DNA of 64,000 bases from Ectothiorhodospiraceae bacterium 2226 (GCA_013348725.1 CP054689.1:1042501-1106500); one strand, 5' to 3'. Positions 10,437 through 21,566 are shown, numbered from the stretch's first letter. Notes: generated by a model from the sequence alone, not told the origin. Program-made: numbers and translations.

Positions 10437-10919
10437 ATGAGCGAGCTGACGCATTTCAACCAGTCCGGCGAGGCCCATATGGTCGACGTCGGGGCCAAGG
10501 ACGTCACCCACCGCATCGCGATCGCCGAGGGCAGCATCCACATGCAGCCCGAGACGCTGCGCCTCATCACCGAGGGCGGTCACAAGAAAGGGGATGTGCT
10601 CGGTATCGCGCGGGTGGCGGGGATCATGGCCAGCAAGAAGACCGCCGACCTCATTCCGCTGTGCCATCCCCTCGCCCTCACCCACGTGGAGATCGACCTC
10701 ACGCCGCGGGGTGATACACCGGCGATCGACTGCCGCGTGCGCGTGGAGACGGCGGGCCAGACCGGCGTGGAAATGGAAGCGCTCACTGCGGTGCAGGTGA
10801 CGCTGCTCACCATTTACGACATGTGCAAGGCGGTCGACCGCGGCATGACCATCACCGACGTGCGCCTGGTCGAGAAGGCGGGCGGCAAGTCGGGGCATTG
10901 GCGCCGCGAGGGCTATTAG
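10437..10919 (+). CDS. moaC: cyclic pyranopterin monophosphate synthase
   Basis: Second step of molybdenum cofactor synthesis, acting after MoaA. The 160-residue protein has the typical start [19 protein letters not shown] and the core motifs [33 protein letters not shown] and [11 protein letters not shown], followed by KSGHW. The upstream ATG at 10380 would add 19 unlike residues. MoaA is not in this window. Its stop is followed after two bases by a pair of the structured repeats. Confidence 0.96.
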   Translation: MSELTHFNQSGEAHMVDVGAKDVTHRIAIAEGSIHMQPETLRLITEGGHKKGDVLGIARVAGIMASKKTADLIPLCHPLALTHVEIDLTPRGDTPAIDCRVRVETAGQTGVEMEALTAVQVTLLTIYDMCKAVDRGMTITDVRLVEKAGGKSGHWRREGY

Positions 10920-10920
10920 A

Positions 10921-11034
10921 AGTCTGAATCCATCCATCCTGGATGGCTCAGACCACGCAAAGCGAAAAACGTAGTTTCCGCTCTGATTCGTGATCAACGG
11001 CTGGCGCCGTTGCTCACGGCGGCGGCTGTTAGAG
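10921..11034 (+). repeat. structured 3' repeat, locus 2, first copy
   Basis: Starts two bases after the moaC stop in the same direction. Stem 1: GTCTGA/TCAGAC around CCATCCA/TGGATGG. Stem 2 is poorly kept in this copy. Stem 3: AACGGC/GCCGTT. It ends in the linker CGGCGGCGGCTGTT that joins it to the next copy. Confidence 0.85.
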
Positions 11035-11153
11035 GTCTGAATCCATCCATCCTGGATGGCTCAGACCACGCGGAGCGAAAAGCGTGGTTTTCGCTCCGCT
11101 TCGTGATCAACGGCTTGCGCCGTCGATCACGGCGGCACATCCCTGTGCCGCGG
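11035..11153 (+). repeat. structured 3' repeat, locus 2, terminal copy
   Basis: Stem 2 is a perfect 12-base-pair arm, GCGGAGCGAAAA with TTTTCGCTCCGC, around GCGTGG. Stem 3 is GTGATC/GATCAC around ACGGC/GCCGT. The copy ends in the terminal hairpin GCGGCACA-TCCC-TGTGCCGC. The arms differ in sequence from loci 1 and 3 yet still pair. Confidence 0.87.
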
Positions 11154-11187
11154 GGCGATCGGGGCTTGCTTAGGCGCGGACACTCTC

Positions 11188-11523
11188 CTACCCCTCCTCC
11201 TCCACGCCCAGCACCGCGCCCTCCGGCAACTCGAGATGCACGTACTCGAGCCGAGGACCGAGCATCACGATGACGCCACCGCGCCGGTCAGCACCGGTGG
11301 TGGTGAACTCGAAGGCGTAGTAGCGCCGCACGCGCATCCGCCCCGCGTCGTCGCGCGCCAGCCCCAGCTTACGCAGGTGCACGGTTTGATCGAGGAGTTG
11401 GACGCGATGGCGGTCGCAGGCGCGGGCACCGAAATAACCGGCGCGCTCGTGCAGGCGCATGGCGCTCACCCACCACGCCACCGCACCGGCGCAGGCCAGT
11501 AGCCACCAGTAGGCGGTGCTCAT
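11188..11523 (-). CDS. DUF3301 domain protein
   Basis: A 111-residue protein with one N-terminal membrane anchor (WWLLACAGAVAWWVSAM) and then a basic/hydrophobic domain containing ACDRHRVQLLDQTV and RRYYAFEF, which fits my memory of DUF3301 proteins of gammaproteobacteria. Function is unknown. It starts 24 bases downstream of the 3' end of tRNA-Asp on the same strand, so it may be read from the tRNA transcript. No clear ribosome binding site is seen. Confidence 0.7.
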   Translation of the reverse strand: MSTAYWWLLACAGAVAWWVSAMRLHERAGYFGARACDRHRVQLLDQTVHLRKLGLARDDAGRMRVRRYYAFEFTTTGADRRGGVIVMLGPRLEYVHLELPEGAVLGVEEEG

Positions 11524-11547
11524 GGGTGAGAAAACACGAGAGGAAAA

Positions 11548-11624
11548 TGGCGGAGCGGACGGGACTCGAACCCGCGACCCCCGGCGTGACAGGCCGGTAT
11601 TCTAACCAACTGAACTACCGCTCC
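11548..11624 (-). tRNA. tRNA-Asp (anticodon GTC)
   Basis: On the minus strand a 77-base tRNA runs from GGAGCGGTAGTTC to the encoded CCA. The acceptor stem GGAGCGG/CCGCTCC pairs fully, the anticodon loop is CTGTCAC with GTC, and the T arm contains GGTTCGAGTCC. It closely matches the known gammaproteobacterial tRNA-Asp. Confidence 0.97.
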
Positions 11625-11778
11625 GCTGTAGCGCTTCACCGAAACCTCGTTGAGCCGTGCCCGGTGAAGCCCGCTATTCTAGGCGAGCGGGCCGGCGGAC
11701 GCCAGTGCTTTCTAGGGAAGCTCTGACAGAAAACCGGGCGGGGCGTAATCAGACCTTCCCGCGCCCCGGCGGCGACGC

Positions 11779-13818
<2,040 letters not shown>

Positions 13819-13944
13819 CTGCGGATCGGTAAAGTTATAGGATAGGCGCCACGTTATCAAGGCGGGGTCCCAGCAGCATCTTGCCACCTCCGGTCAAACG
13901 CCTTACCCTTGACGGCTCTCCCACGCTTGCCGGAAGAACGCGCA

Positions 13945-14607
13945 ATGATCGAAGCCAATCTCGAACAGGCACGCTTCAACATGATCGAGCAGCAGATCCG
14001 TACCTGGGAGGTGCTGGATCAGCGTGTGCTCGACCTGCTCGCCGGAGCGCCGCGCGAGGCGTTCGTGCCCGAGCGCTACCGCAAGCTGGCGTTCGCCGAC
14101 ATGAACATCCCGCTGGGCCGCGATCAGGTCATGATGCCGCCCAAGCTCGAAGCCCGCATGCTCCAGGCGCTGAACCCGCAGCCGCACGAGACGGTTCTGG
14201 AGGTCGGTACCGGTAGCGGCTTCGTCACCTATTTGCTCTCGCGCTTGGCGCGCCACGTCTACAGCGTCGACATCATTCCCGAGTTCAAGACCGCGGCGCA
14301 GGAGAAGTTGAGCGCACAGGGCGCGACCAATGTGTCGTTGGACGTCGGTGACGCGGCGCGCGGTTGGCCGCGCCATGCCCCGTACGACGTCATCGCCATC
14401 ACGGGCTCGCTGCCCCTGCCGCCGGAGGACTTCCTGTCCGATCTCGCGCTGGGCGGCCGGCTGTTCGCCGTCGTCGGCGACGCCCCGGTGATGGAGGCGC
14501 GCCTCATCACGCGGGTTGCCGAAGACGAGTGGGTGCATGAATCCTTGTTCGAGACGGAGTTGACGCCGCTGATCAACGCGCCGCAACCGCCCCGTTTCAC
14601 CCTCTGA
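13945..14607 (+). CDS. protein-L-isoaspartate O-methyltransferase family protein
   Basis: SAM-dependent methyltransferase of 221 residues. The SAM-binding motif VLEVGTGSGFVTYLL and the following acidic strand end (SVDIIPEF) are clear, with the family start NMIEQQIRTWEVLD. This short Pcm-like type often stands upstream of tolC in gammaproteobacteria and may not repair isoaspartate in every case. A GGAAG lies upstream of the ATG at 13945. It is the first gene of an apparent operon with the rhodanese and TolC-like genes. Confidence 0.85.
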   Translation: MIEANLEQARFNMIEQQIRTWEVLDQRVLDLLAGAPREAFVPERYRKLAFADMNIPLGRDQVMMPPKLEARMLQALNPQPHETVLEVGTGSGFVTYLLSRLARHVYSVDIIPEFKTAAQEKLSAQGATNVSLDVGDAARGWPRHAPYDVIAITGSLPLPPEDFLSDLALGGRLFAVVGDAPVMEARLITRVAEDEWVHESLFETELTPLINAPQPPRFTL

Positions 14608-14615
14608 GGACGTCC

Positions 14616-14936
14616 ATGCGCCACCTGACACCGGTGGAGCTGCAGGCGTATCTCGAGGAGGCGGAGACGGCCCCGTTGTTGCTCGACGTGCGCGAACCCT
14701 GGGAGTTCCACCACGCCCACATCGCCGGCTCTCAGCTTCTGCCCATGGGTCGCCTGCCCGCGCAGGTCGAGCAGCTCGACCCCAAGCAGGAGATCGTGGT
14801 GATCTGCCATCACGGGGTGCGCAGCCAGCAAGTGGCGTTCTATCTTGAACATATCGGCTTTGAACGCATCATCAACCTGGCCGGCGGCGTGGACGCATGG
14901 GCACGCGAGGTCGATCCCGCCATGCCGCGCTACTGA
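14616..14936 (+). CDS. single-domain rhodanese-like protein
   Basis: A 106-residue sulfurtransferase domain. It has the start LLLDVREPWEF and the active-site loop CHHGVRS with the persulfide-carrying cysteine near residue 69, then NLAGGVDAWA. GAGGA precedes the ATG. It is eight bases downstream of the methyltransferase and just upstream of the TolC-like gene. The physiological sulfur acceptor is unknown. Confidence 0.88.
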   Translation: MRHLTPVELQAYLEEAETAPLLLDVREPWEFHHAHIAGSQLLPMGRLPAQVEQLDPKQEIVVICHHGVRSQQVAFYLEHIGFERIINLAGGVDAWAREVDPAMPRY

Positions 14937-14954
14937 CCGCCATTGCGAGCTGCT

Positions 14955-16253
14955 ATGTCACGTCTGATCGTTGCTCTGCTGTGCCTACTGACTTTGCCCG
15001 CCGCGCACGCCCGCGACTCACTGCTCGACGTCTATCACAAGGCGCTGCAGGCGGACCCGCAGGTGCGCGCCGCCGCGGCTGCGCGCGATGCGGCTCAGGA
15101 GGGGTTACCGCAAGCGCGCGCCGGGCGCCTGCCCAACGCCAATCTCGGCGCCGATGCCGGGCAAACCTGGCAGAGCATCGGCGGCCAGAGCACCGACTTC
15201 ACCAGCTACAGCTACCAGTTGCGCCTGGCGCAGCCGCTCTACGACGCGGCGGTACGGCCCGCCATCGATCAAGCCGAAGCGGGCGTGGCACGCTCCGAGG
15301 CGGAGCTGGAGCTCGTCCATCAGAGCCTGATGCTGCGCGTCAGCGAGGCCTACTTCGGCATCCTGGCCGCGCGCGACACCCTCGAGTTCGCCCAAGCCGA
15401 ACAGCGCGCCATCGAACGTCAGCTAGAGCAGGCGCAGGAGCGGTTCGAGGTGGGCTTGGTGGCGATCACCGACGTCCATGAAGCACGCGCGCGATTCGAT
15501 CTGGCACAGGCGCAGGTCATCGCCGCCGAGAATCAGCTTGCCCTGGCGCGTGAGGCCCTGCGCGAGATCATCGGCGAGCAGCCGGACCCGGTCGCCCCGC
15601 TGGCGGCCGATCTGCCCCTGCAGCGCCCCGCCGAGGCGGCCGACCAGTGGGTGGACGCCGCACGTACGCGCAATCCGCGCGTCACGGCGCTCGAACAGGC
15701 AGTCGCGAGCGCGCGGGCCGAGATCGACCGGCGCGGCGCGGGGCACCGGCCCCGCGTGGACTTGGTCGGCACACAGAGCTACAGCGATCGCGCGCTGACG
15801 ATACCGGGCGCCAGCCCGACCGACCGGCGTTCCACGCTGGTCGGCATTCAACTGAACGTCCCGCTCTACCAAGGCGGGGCGATCTCCGCCGCCGTGCGTC
15901 AGGCACACCACCAGCTCGCGACGGCACAGGAACAACTAGAACAAGAGCGGCGCGCACTGGAGCGTGAGTCGCGCGCTGCCTACCTCAATGTGGTGGCCGG
16001 CATCAGCCAAGTGCATGCGCTCGAGCAGGCGGTCGTCTCCAACGAGACCGCCCTCGAAGCAACGCAGGCCGGCTTCGAGGTCGGCACCCGCACCGCGGTC
16101 GAGGTGCTTAACGCGCAGCAGGAGCTGTTTCGCGCGCGCCGCGACCTCGCCCAAGCCCGCTACCAGTTCGTACTCGACGGGCTGCGCCTGAAGCTCGCCG
16201 CCGGGCAGCTCGCGCCCGAGGACCTCGAGCAACTCGATCGCTGGCTACGCTGA
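14955..16253 (+). CDS. tolC: TolC family outer membrane efflux protein
   Basis: Outer-membrane channel of type I secretion and multidrug efflux. A signal peptide (MSRLIVALLCLLTLPAAHA) is followed by a mature protein of the TolC type (about 410 residues) with two outer-membrane-efflux repeats rich in Ala/Gln/Glu helices; both repeats include a YxxxLRLAQPLYD- or GIQLNVPLYQGG-like strand. The start at 14955 is chosen because the signal peptide begins there. No efflux pump partner is adjacent. The symbol follows family and position. Confidence 0.85.
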   Translation: MSRLIVALLCLLTLPAAHARDSLLDVYHKALQADPQVRAAAAARDAAQEGLPQARAGRLPNANLGADAGQTWQSIGGQSTDFTSYSYQLRLAQPLYDAAVRPAIDQAEAGVARSEAELELVHQSLMLRVSEAYFGILAARDTLEFAQAEQRAIERQLEQAQERFEVGLVAITDVHEARARFDLAQAQVIAAENQLALAREALREIIGEQPDPVAPLAADLPLQRPAEAADQWVDAARTRNPRVTALEQAVASARAEIDRRGAGHRPRVDLVGTQSYSDRALTIPGASPTDRRSTLVGIQLNVPLYQGGAISAAVRQAHHQLATAQEQLEQERRALERESRAAYLNVVAGISQVHALEQAVVSNETALEATQAGFEVGTRTAVEVLNAQQELFRARRDLAQARYQFVLDGLRLKLAAGQLAPEDLEQLDRWLR

Positions 16254-16258
16254 AGCCC

Positions 16259-17185
16259 ATGGGGCAGGCCACCACGGACCTTGCCGCCGCGTGCGGCTCG
16301 CCCCGCCACTGGCCGCTGCGGGCCACGCTCGGCCTGCTGCGCGCCGGCACCCGTTTGCCCATCCGCTGGCAAATGGCCCTGGGCGCTCGCCTCGGTGACC
16401 TCACCCGCTGGTTGCTGCCCCCGCGCCGGCGCATCGCCGATGCGAACATCGCGGCGGCCTTTCCCGCCCTCCCGCGCGCCGAACGCCGCACGCTGGTTAG
16501 AGAGACCTTTCGCGACACGGGGCGTGCGCTCTTCGAAGGCGCCCTAGCCTGGTGGGCCAGCGACGCGCACCTCGCCGAACTCTATGAAGTGGACGGACTG
16601 GAACACCTGGACGCCGCCCGGGCGGGCGGGCGCGGCGTGATACTGCTCGGCGGGCACTACACCACGCTGGAGCTCAGCGGGCGCCTGATGATGCGCCACG
16701 CCCCCGACATCGCGCCGGTGTACAAGCCACCACGCAACCCGTGCATGGCTCACCTGATGGCGCACTACCGCCGTCGCTACTACCACGACCTGTTCGAGCG
16801 GCGGGATTTTCGCGGCATGCTGCGGCATCTGAAACAGGGCAAAACGCTGTGGATGGCCCCCGACCAGGACTTCGGCCTGCGCTCGGCCGTATTCGCGCCG
16901 TTCATGGGCGTGCCCACCGCCACCATCGATGCCCCCGCGCGACTGGCAAAACTGGCCGGCGCCCCGGTGCTGCCCTTTTATTCGGAGCGGTTGGCGCAGG
17001 GGCGTTACCGACTGCGCATCGAGGCGCCCATCGACGGCTTCCCCAGCATGGACGCAGTGCGCGACGCCACTGCGATCAACCGCGCCATCGAGCGACAGGT
17101 CCAGCGCAGGCCCTCGCAGTACCTGTGGGTGCATAAACGGTTCCGCTCCCGCCCCGAGGGGCAGCCGTCGCTGTACGGCAAGTGA
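16259..17185 (+). CDS. lpxL: lipid A biosynthesis acyltransferase (LpxL/HtrB family)
   Basis: Adds a secondary acyl chain to Kdo2-lipid A at the inner membrane. The 308-residue sequence has the HxxxxE catalytic motif in GGHYTTLEL near residue 137 and a MAPDQDFGLR-like block near 200. It begins six bases after tolC and ends one base before waaA, so it belongs to the LPS transcript. LpxL and LpxM types cannot be separated with certainty from sequence alone. Confidence 0.88.
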   Translation: MGQATTDLAAACGSPRHWPLRATLGLLRAGTRLPIRWQMALGARLGDLTRWLLPPRRRIADANIAAAFPALPRAERRTLVRETFRDTGRALFEGALAWWASDAHLAELYEVDGLEHLDAARAGGRGVILLGGHYTTLELSGRLMMRHAPDIAPVYKPPRNPCMAHLMAHYRRRYYHDLFERRDFRGMLRHLKQGKTLWMAPDQDFGLRSAVFAPFMGVPTATIDAPARLAKLAGAPVLPFYSERLAQGRYRLRIEAPIDGFPSMDAVRDATAINRAIERQVQRRPSQYLWVHKRFRSRPEGQPSLYGK

Positions 17186-17186
17186 C

Positions 17187-18437
17187 GTGCGCCGCTACCG
17201 CCTGCTCACGTGGCTGCTGCTCCCCTTGCTGGTGGGTCACACGGCATGGAGCGCGCTGCGGGCGCGCGAGCTGCGCTACCTCACGCAGCGTTTTGGCTGG
17301 GGCGCGCGCCTGCCGACCGACTACTGGATCCATGCCGCCTCGGTCGGCGAGGTCAAGGCAGCCGCGCCGCTGCTGCGCGGCCTGCGGCGCGCGGCACCCC
17401 ACGCGCGGCTGACACTCACCACCACCACGCCCACCGGCGCCGCCGTGGCGCGTACCCTGCCGCAGGTCGCCCATGCCTACCTTCCGCTTGACACAGGGGG
17501 CGCGGTGCGGCGATTTCTGCGCCGCGCGCGCCCGCGCTGCGCCGTCATCATGGAAACCGAGTTGTGGCCCCAACTCTATCGGGCGTGCGCGCGCCGCGAG
17601 ATCCCTCTCGTGATCGTCAACGCCCGCCTCTCATCACGCACCCTGCGCGCCGGGCCGTGGCTGCGCGGCCTGTACGCCGAGGCGTTGGGTCATGTCAGCG
17701 CGGTACTGGCCCGCTCGGCGGAGGACGCGGCGGCCTACCGCTCGCTCGGCGCGCCCGCCGAGCGCGTAACGGTCGTCGGCAACATCAAGTTCGCCGCCGA
17801 GGCGCAGGCGCCGCCCGCGCCACCGCTGCCGCGCCCGTTCCTGCTCGCGGCGTCCACCCACGACGACGAGGAACTACGCCTCACGCGCGCTTGGCTCGCG
17901 CAGCCCTGGCACGCCGACTGGTTGCTCGTGCTCGCGCCGCGCCACCCGCCGCGCGTGCCGGAACTCCTGCGCCGGCTCGAGGCGCTCGGGGTACGCCCTG
18001 TAGTGCACAGCCGCGGCGACCGGGTGCAGGCGGATACGCGGGTGTACGTGATCGACGTGGTGGGCCAACTCGCGCCGTTCCTCGCGCATGCGCACGCGGT
18101 GTTCGTCGGCGGTTCGCTGATCCCGCGCGGCGGACACAACGTACTGGAACCCGCGTTGTATGGGCGGCCCGTGTTGTTCGGCCCCCACATGGACAACTTC
18201 GCCGACGAGGCACGGGCCTTACTCGCCAGCGATGCCGCGCTCGAGGTCGCCGACGACGCGGCGTTGGCGACCGCCCTGCGCTCGCTCCACGCCGCGCCGG
18301 ACGTATGGGAGGCGCGCGGAGCGCGCGGGGCGGCTTGGTGCGCCCGCCAGGTGCAGGTGGCGCAGGACTACGCCGAGGCGATCATGGCGCGCTGTCCGCC
18401 CGATAACCCGCCAGCAGGGCCTGCCACGGCCGACTGA
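17187..18437 (+). CDS. waaA: 3-deoxy-D-manno-octulosonic acid transferase
   Basis: Attaches Kdo to lipid A precursor at the inner-membrane face. From the GTG at 17187 it has 416 residues with an N-terminal anchor (LLTWLLLPLLVGHTAW), the WIHAASVGEVKAA motif, METELWP, and the C-terminal GGSLIPRGGHNVLEP block typical of the family. The longer frame starting inside lpxL is rejected. The last 56 bases overlap the 3' end of kdkA, which runs the other way. Confidence 0.94.
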   Translation: MRRYRLLTWLLLPLLVGHTAWSALRARELRYLTQRFGWGARLPTDYWIHAASVGEVKAAAPLLRGLRRAAPHARLTLTTTTPTGAAVARTLPQVAHAYLPLDTGGAVRRFLRRARPRCAVIMETELWPQLYRACARREIPLVIVNARLSSRTLRAGPWLRGLYAEALGHVSAVLARSAEDAAAYRSLGAPAERVTVVGNIKFAAEAQAPPAPPLPRPFLLAASTHDDEELRLTRAWLAQPWHADWLLVLAPRHPPRVPELLRRLEALGVRPVVHSRGDRVQADTRVYVIDVVGQLAPFLAHAHAVFVGGSLIPRGGHNVLEPALYGRPVLFGPHMDNFADEARALLASDAALEVADDAALATALRSLHAAPDVWEARGARGAAWCARQVQVAQDYAEAIMARCPPDNPPAGPATAD

Positions 18438-19098
18438 GCCGCCCCTCGACGTCGGAGGGCGCAAGCTTGCGCAGCGAGCGCTGGAGGCGTTGCAGATTAC
18501 GCGCCTGCCACGCGCCGGGTGGCCGCCGGCGCCCGCGGTCGAAGTCCAGCACGTAGACCTGGTCGCCGGCGAGCAGGACGTTATGCGCGTTGAGATCGGC
18601 GTGGTAGATACCCGACCGGTGGAAGCGGCGCAGACAGGCGCCGATGCGGGGCCAGGCCTCGTCGGGCACGGCATCCAGGCGCCAGAGGTCGGCCAGCGGG
18701 CGCGCCTCGGCGATCGCCTCGGTCAACAGGTCCGCCCGGTAACGCAGCCCCGCGCGAACCACCTGTGCCGCGACGGGCCGCGGCACCGGCAGGCCCGCCC
18801 GATACATCTCGGCCAATAGTTGGAATTCGCGCCAGGCGCGCGTGCGCGCGAGCCCGGTCCACAAGTAGTGGTCGCCGAGCAGCGGCCCGAACAGCCCGCC
18901 GCGGCGGTAGTGACGCAACACATACACGCGCTCGACGTCACGCACGAAGCTCACGCTGCCCCGGCCGCGCGCCTCCGAGGTGGCGCCGCCCTGGGCCTGC
19001 CAGGCGTGGGGCTCGAACAGCGACGGCGCCGCGTGTTCAAGACGCGCGGCGTCGTATAGGATGTGCGCGTTTTCGACTTGGAGGTAGCGGGGCTTCAT
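18382..19098 (-). CDS. kdkA: 3-deoxy-D-manno-octulosonic acid kinase
   Basis: Phosphorylates the Kdo residue of the LPS inner core. The kinase-like fold shows HADLNAHNVLL (catalytic loop) and VLDFDRGRRR (metal-binding DFD). The ATG at 19098 gives 238 residues, the family size, and has GGAAGG just upstream; the longer frame to 19302 enters the divergent gene. Its start codon overlaps that of the heptosyltransferase head to head. It overlaps the end of waaA by 56 bases. Confidence 0.9.
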   Translation of the reverse strand: MKPRYLQVENAHILYDAARLEHAAPSLFEPHAWQAQGGATSEARGRGSVSFVRDVERVYVLRHYRRGGLFGPLLGDHYLWTGLARTRAWREFQLLAEMYRAGLPVPRPVAAQVVRAGLRYRADLLTEAIAEARPLADLWRLDAVPDEAWPRIGACLRRFHRSGIYHADLNAHNVLLAGDQVYVLDFDRGRRRPPGAWQARNLQRLQRSLRKLAPSDVEGRLSRPWQALLAGYRADSAP

Positions 19099-20188
19099 GC
19101 GTCCTTCCTTACCACTCACCACACCGCCGACCTCGTTGTGTCTGCTACGCCTCTCGGCGCTGGGCGACGTATGCAATGCCGTGCCCGTGGTGCGTACGCT
19201 GCAAAAGTTCTGGCCCGAGACGCGCCTGACCTGGGTGGTCGGCAAGCTGGAGGCGGGCCTGGTCGGCGACATCCCGGGCGTGGAGTTTATCACCTTCGAC
19301 AAACGCGCCGGCTGGCGCGCCTATCGCGCCCTGCGTCGGCGCCTGCGCGACCGGCGCTTCGATGTGCTGCTGCACATGCAGGTGGCGCTGCGCGCCAACC
19401 TCGCAGGCCTCATGATTCCGGCGCGGATGCGGCTGGGCTTCGATCGCGCACGCGCCAAGGACGGCCACACGTGGGTGACCAACGCGCGCATCGCTGGGCA
19501 GCCCCGCCAGCACGTGGTGGACGGGTTCTTCGGCTTTCTGGAGGCACTCGGTCTGCCGGAGCGCGAACTGCGCTGGGACCTCCCGATTCCGCCCGCGGCG
19601 CGCGCCTTTGCCGAGCAACACCTGCCCGGCACGCAGCCCACCCTGATCATCAGTCCCTGCTCCAGTGTGCGCGCACGCAACTTCCGCAACTGGAGCGCCG
19701 AGGGCTATGCCGCGGTGGCCGACTATGCTGCGGAAAAGCTCGGCATGCGCGTGGTGCTGACCGGCGGCCCCACCGACCTCGAGCGCGACTACGCCGCCGC
19801 CATCGGCCGCCTTGCCAAACAGCCGCCCATCGACCTGATCGGCCAGACCAGCCTCAAGGAACTGCTGGCCGTGCTCGAACGGGCGACCGCACTCGTCTCG
19901 CCCGACTCCGGCCCCGCGCACATGGCCACCGCCGTCGGCACGCCGGTCATCGGCCTGTACGTGACCTCGAATCCCGACCGCACCGGCCCCTACCTCAGCC
20001 GCGAGTGGGTGGTAAACAAGTACCCGGAAGCGGTGCAGGCGGAGTTCGGCAAGCGGGTGGAAGACATCGCATGGGGGCGTCGCGTGCGCGACCCCGCGGC
20101 GGTGAACTCGGTGCGAGTCGCCGACGTCACCGACACACTAATGCGCGTAATGTCGAGCAGCAACGCCCCCATTAACATGAGCCGATGA
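19097..20188 (+). CDS. ADP-heptose:LPS heptosyltransferase family protein (GT9)
   Basis: Glycosyltransferase family 9, inner-core heptose transfer. The N-terminus LCLLRLSALGDVCNAVP is the acceptor-side motif, and SPDSGPAHMATAVGTPVIGLY near residue 275 is the ADP-heptose-binding block. It has 363 residues with GGAGGT eleven bases before the ATG. WaaC, WaaF and WaaQ types are too alike to name here. The ATG shares CATG with the divergent kdkA start, so each gene's translation start lies within the other's leader. Confidence 0.88.
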   Translation: MRPSLPLTTPPTSLCLLRLSALGDVCNAVPVVRTLQKFWPETRLTWVVGKLEAGLVGDIPGVEFITFDKRAGWRAYRALRRRLRDRRFDVLLHMQVALRANLAGLMIPARMRLGFDRARAKDGHTWVTNARIAGQPRQHVVDGFFGFLEALGLPERELRWDLPIPPAARAFAEQHLPGTQPTLIISPCSSVRARNFRNWSAEGYAAVADYAAEKLGMRVVLTGGPTDLERDYAAAIGRLAKQPPIDLIGQTSLKELLAVLERATALVSPDSGPAHMATAVGTPVIGLYVTSNPDRTGPYLSREWVVNKYPEAVQAEFGKRVEDIAWGRRVRDPAAVNSVRVADVTDTLMRVMSSSNAPINMSR

Positions 20189-21420
20189 ACGGAGCATCTC
20201 TTGACATGCAGCGCAAGCCGCGTTTTTGCCATGTTCTCAACCTGCACACCCTCGGCGGAGTGCAGCGGAGCTTTGCGGGTTTCTTACAGGCAGTGGTCGA
20301 GGAGGGCACGCATGGCCACTATGGAGTGATCGGCGATCATCCCCACGCGCAGCTTGGCGCTGAGTTGGGAGGCGCAGTGAATCGCTTGCGCTACTTCAAA
20401 CGACTCGGTCCATTAAAGATACCTCCCCACCCCAAGTCCCTGCGGCAGTTCCAACTCAACCGCCTACTTGCGCGCGCTCGGCCCGACGTTGTCGTCCTCT
20501 GGAATCATGCGCGCGACGTAGATACGGCGCGGCATGCACGCTCTTTGGGTGCGCGAGTTGTGTACTTTGAGCACGGAGCTGCCTGGAGTTTGCGCAAAGA
20601 AGAGCAGGCCGCGCGCGCACTTGGCCTCGCGCACGGGGTCGTTGCAGTATCGCATGCAGCTCGACGGGTATTGGAACTACGCTGGAACGTTCGGCAACCC
20701 ATCCGTGTGCAGCTCAACGCACTGCTACCCGCCAGTGCGCCTTTCCAGCCGACATGGAAGACGCTCGACCCGAATCGGCCCCTCGTCCTCGGAACTGCGG
20801 GAAGACTCGTGTCGCTCAAGGGTATTAGCTTGGCGCTTCGCACCCTGAGCGAGCTCCGGAAACGTGGAGTCCAGTGCGAGCTGCGCATCGCTGGGACGGG
20901 ACCTCAAGAGCAACAGCTACGCGACCTCTCGAAGAAGCTAGGGATTTCCGACGCGGTGCGTTTCCTTGGGCTCGTAGGGGATATGGGCCGTTTCTTCTCC
21001 GAGTCCGACATCTTTCTCTACCCTTCACTGGGCGACGCATACGGCTTGGTAAGCCTGGAGGCCCAAGCTTGGGGATGTCCAGTGCTGACGAGTCGGATCG
21101 ATGGTCTGCCGGAGACTCTCCTTGAGGGGCGAACGGGTTATACCGTTCCTGCGACGCTCAGTCCATCGGAGTTCCCCGAATACCGCGATGGGCGCTGGCT
21201 GGGCGAGAGGCTTACTTATGATCCGGAAAAGGACCGGCTGATGCAGCCACGGCTACCTGCCCCAGAGGCATTCGCAGACTATGTCATGAAGCTGATCGAT
21301 TCCCCGACACTATTCGCCAAAATGAGTGACGCGGCGTCGAAGCATGCTGCAGAACGCTCGGATTTCGCGCGCTACTCTTCAAACCTCGTCGCTGCATTCC
21401 GTGCCGTGGCATCTCTCTAA
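20185..21420 (+). CDS. glycosyltransferase family 4 (GT-B)
   Basis: 411 residues with an N-terminal acceptor domain (HVLNLHTLGGVQRSFAGF) and a C-terminal nucleotide-sugar domain: GTAGRLVSLKG near 213 and a later DAYGLVSLEAQAWGCPV block with the EX7E glutamates. It overlaps the heptosyltransferase stop by the ATGA arrangement. Base use becomes visibly richer in A and T from here, so it may have been acquired. Probable outer-core or O-chain sugar transferase; sugar unknown. Confidence 0.85.
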   Translation: MNGASLDMQRKPRFCHVLNLHTLGGVQRSFAGFLQAVVEEGTHGHYGVIGDHPHAQLGAELGGAVNRLRYFKRLGPLKIPPHPKSLRQFQLNRLLARARPDVVVLWNHARDVDTARHARSLGARVVYFEHGAAWSLRKEEQAARALGLAHGVVAVSHAARRVLELRWNVRQPIRVQLNALLPASAPFQPTWKTLDPNRPLVLGTAGRLVSLKGISLALRTLSELRKRGVQCELRIAGTGPQEQQLRDLSKKLGISDAVRFLGLVGDMGRFFSESDIFLYPSLGDAYGLVSLEAQAWGCPVLTSRIDGLPETLLEGRTGYTVPATLSPSEFPEYRDGRWLGERLTYDPEKDRLMQPRLPAPEAFADYVMKLIDSPTLFAKMSDAASKHAAERSDFARYSSNLVAAFRAVASL

Positions 21421-21566
21421 TGGGACGGGGCGTGCCCTAGCTTCGTCAACTTCCGCACTTGGTGGATCTTCATGGGGTCCATGGAATCGAGCGCGGCTTC
21501 CTGGCCTCCGTAAGAACCGCCAGCAAAGGGGTCGGTCACCAATGATGTGAGCATGAAAGGCGAAAC

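Noticed and set aside
10119-10997. 292-codon form of moaD extending upstream
   Set aside because: The upstream part is antisense to moaC and to a structured repeat; MoaD proteins have about 80 residues.
16929-17186. Extended N-terminus of WaaA inside lpxL
   Set aside because: The added residues are out-of-frame lpxL; the GTG at 17187 starts exactly at the conserved membrane anchor.
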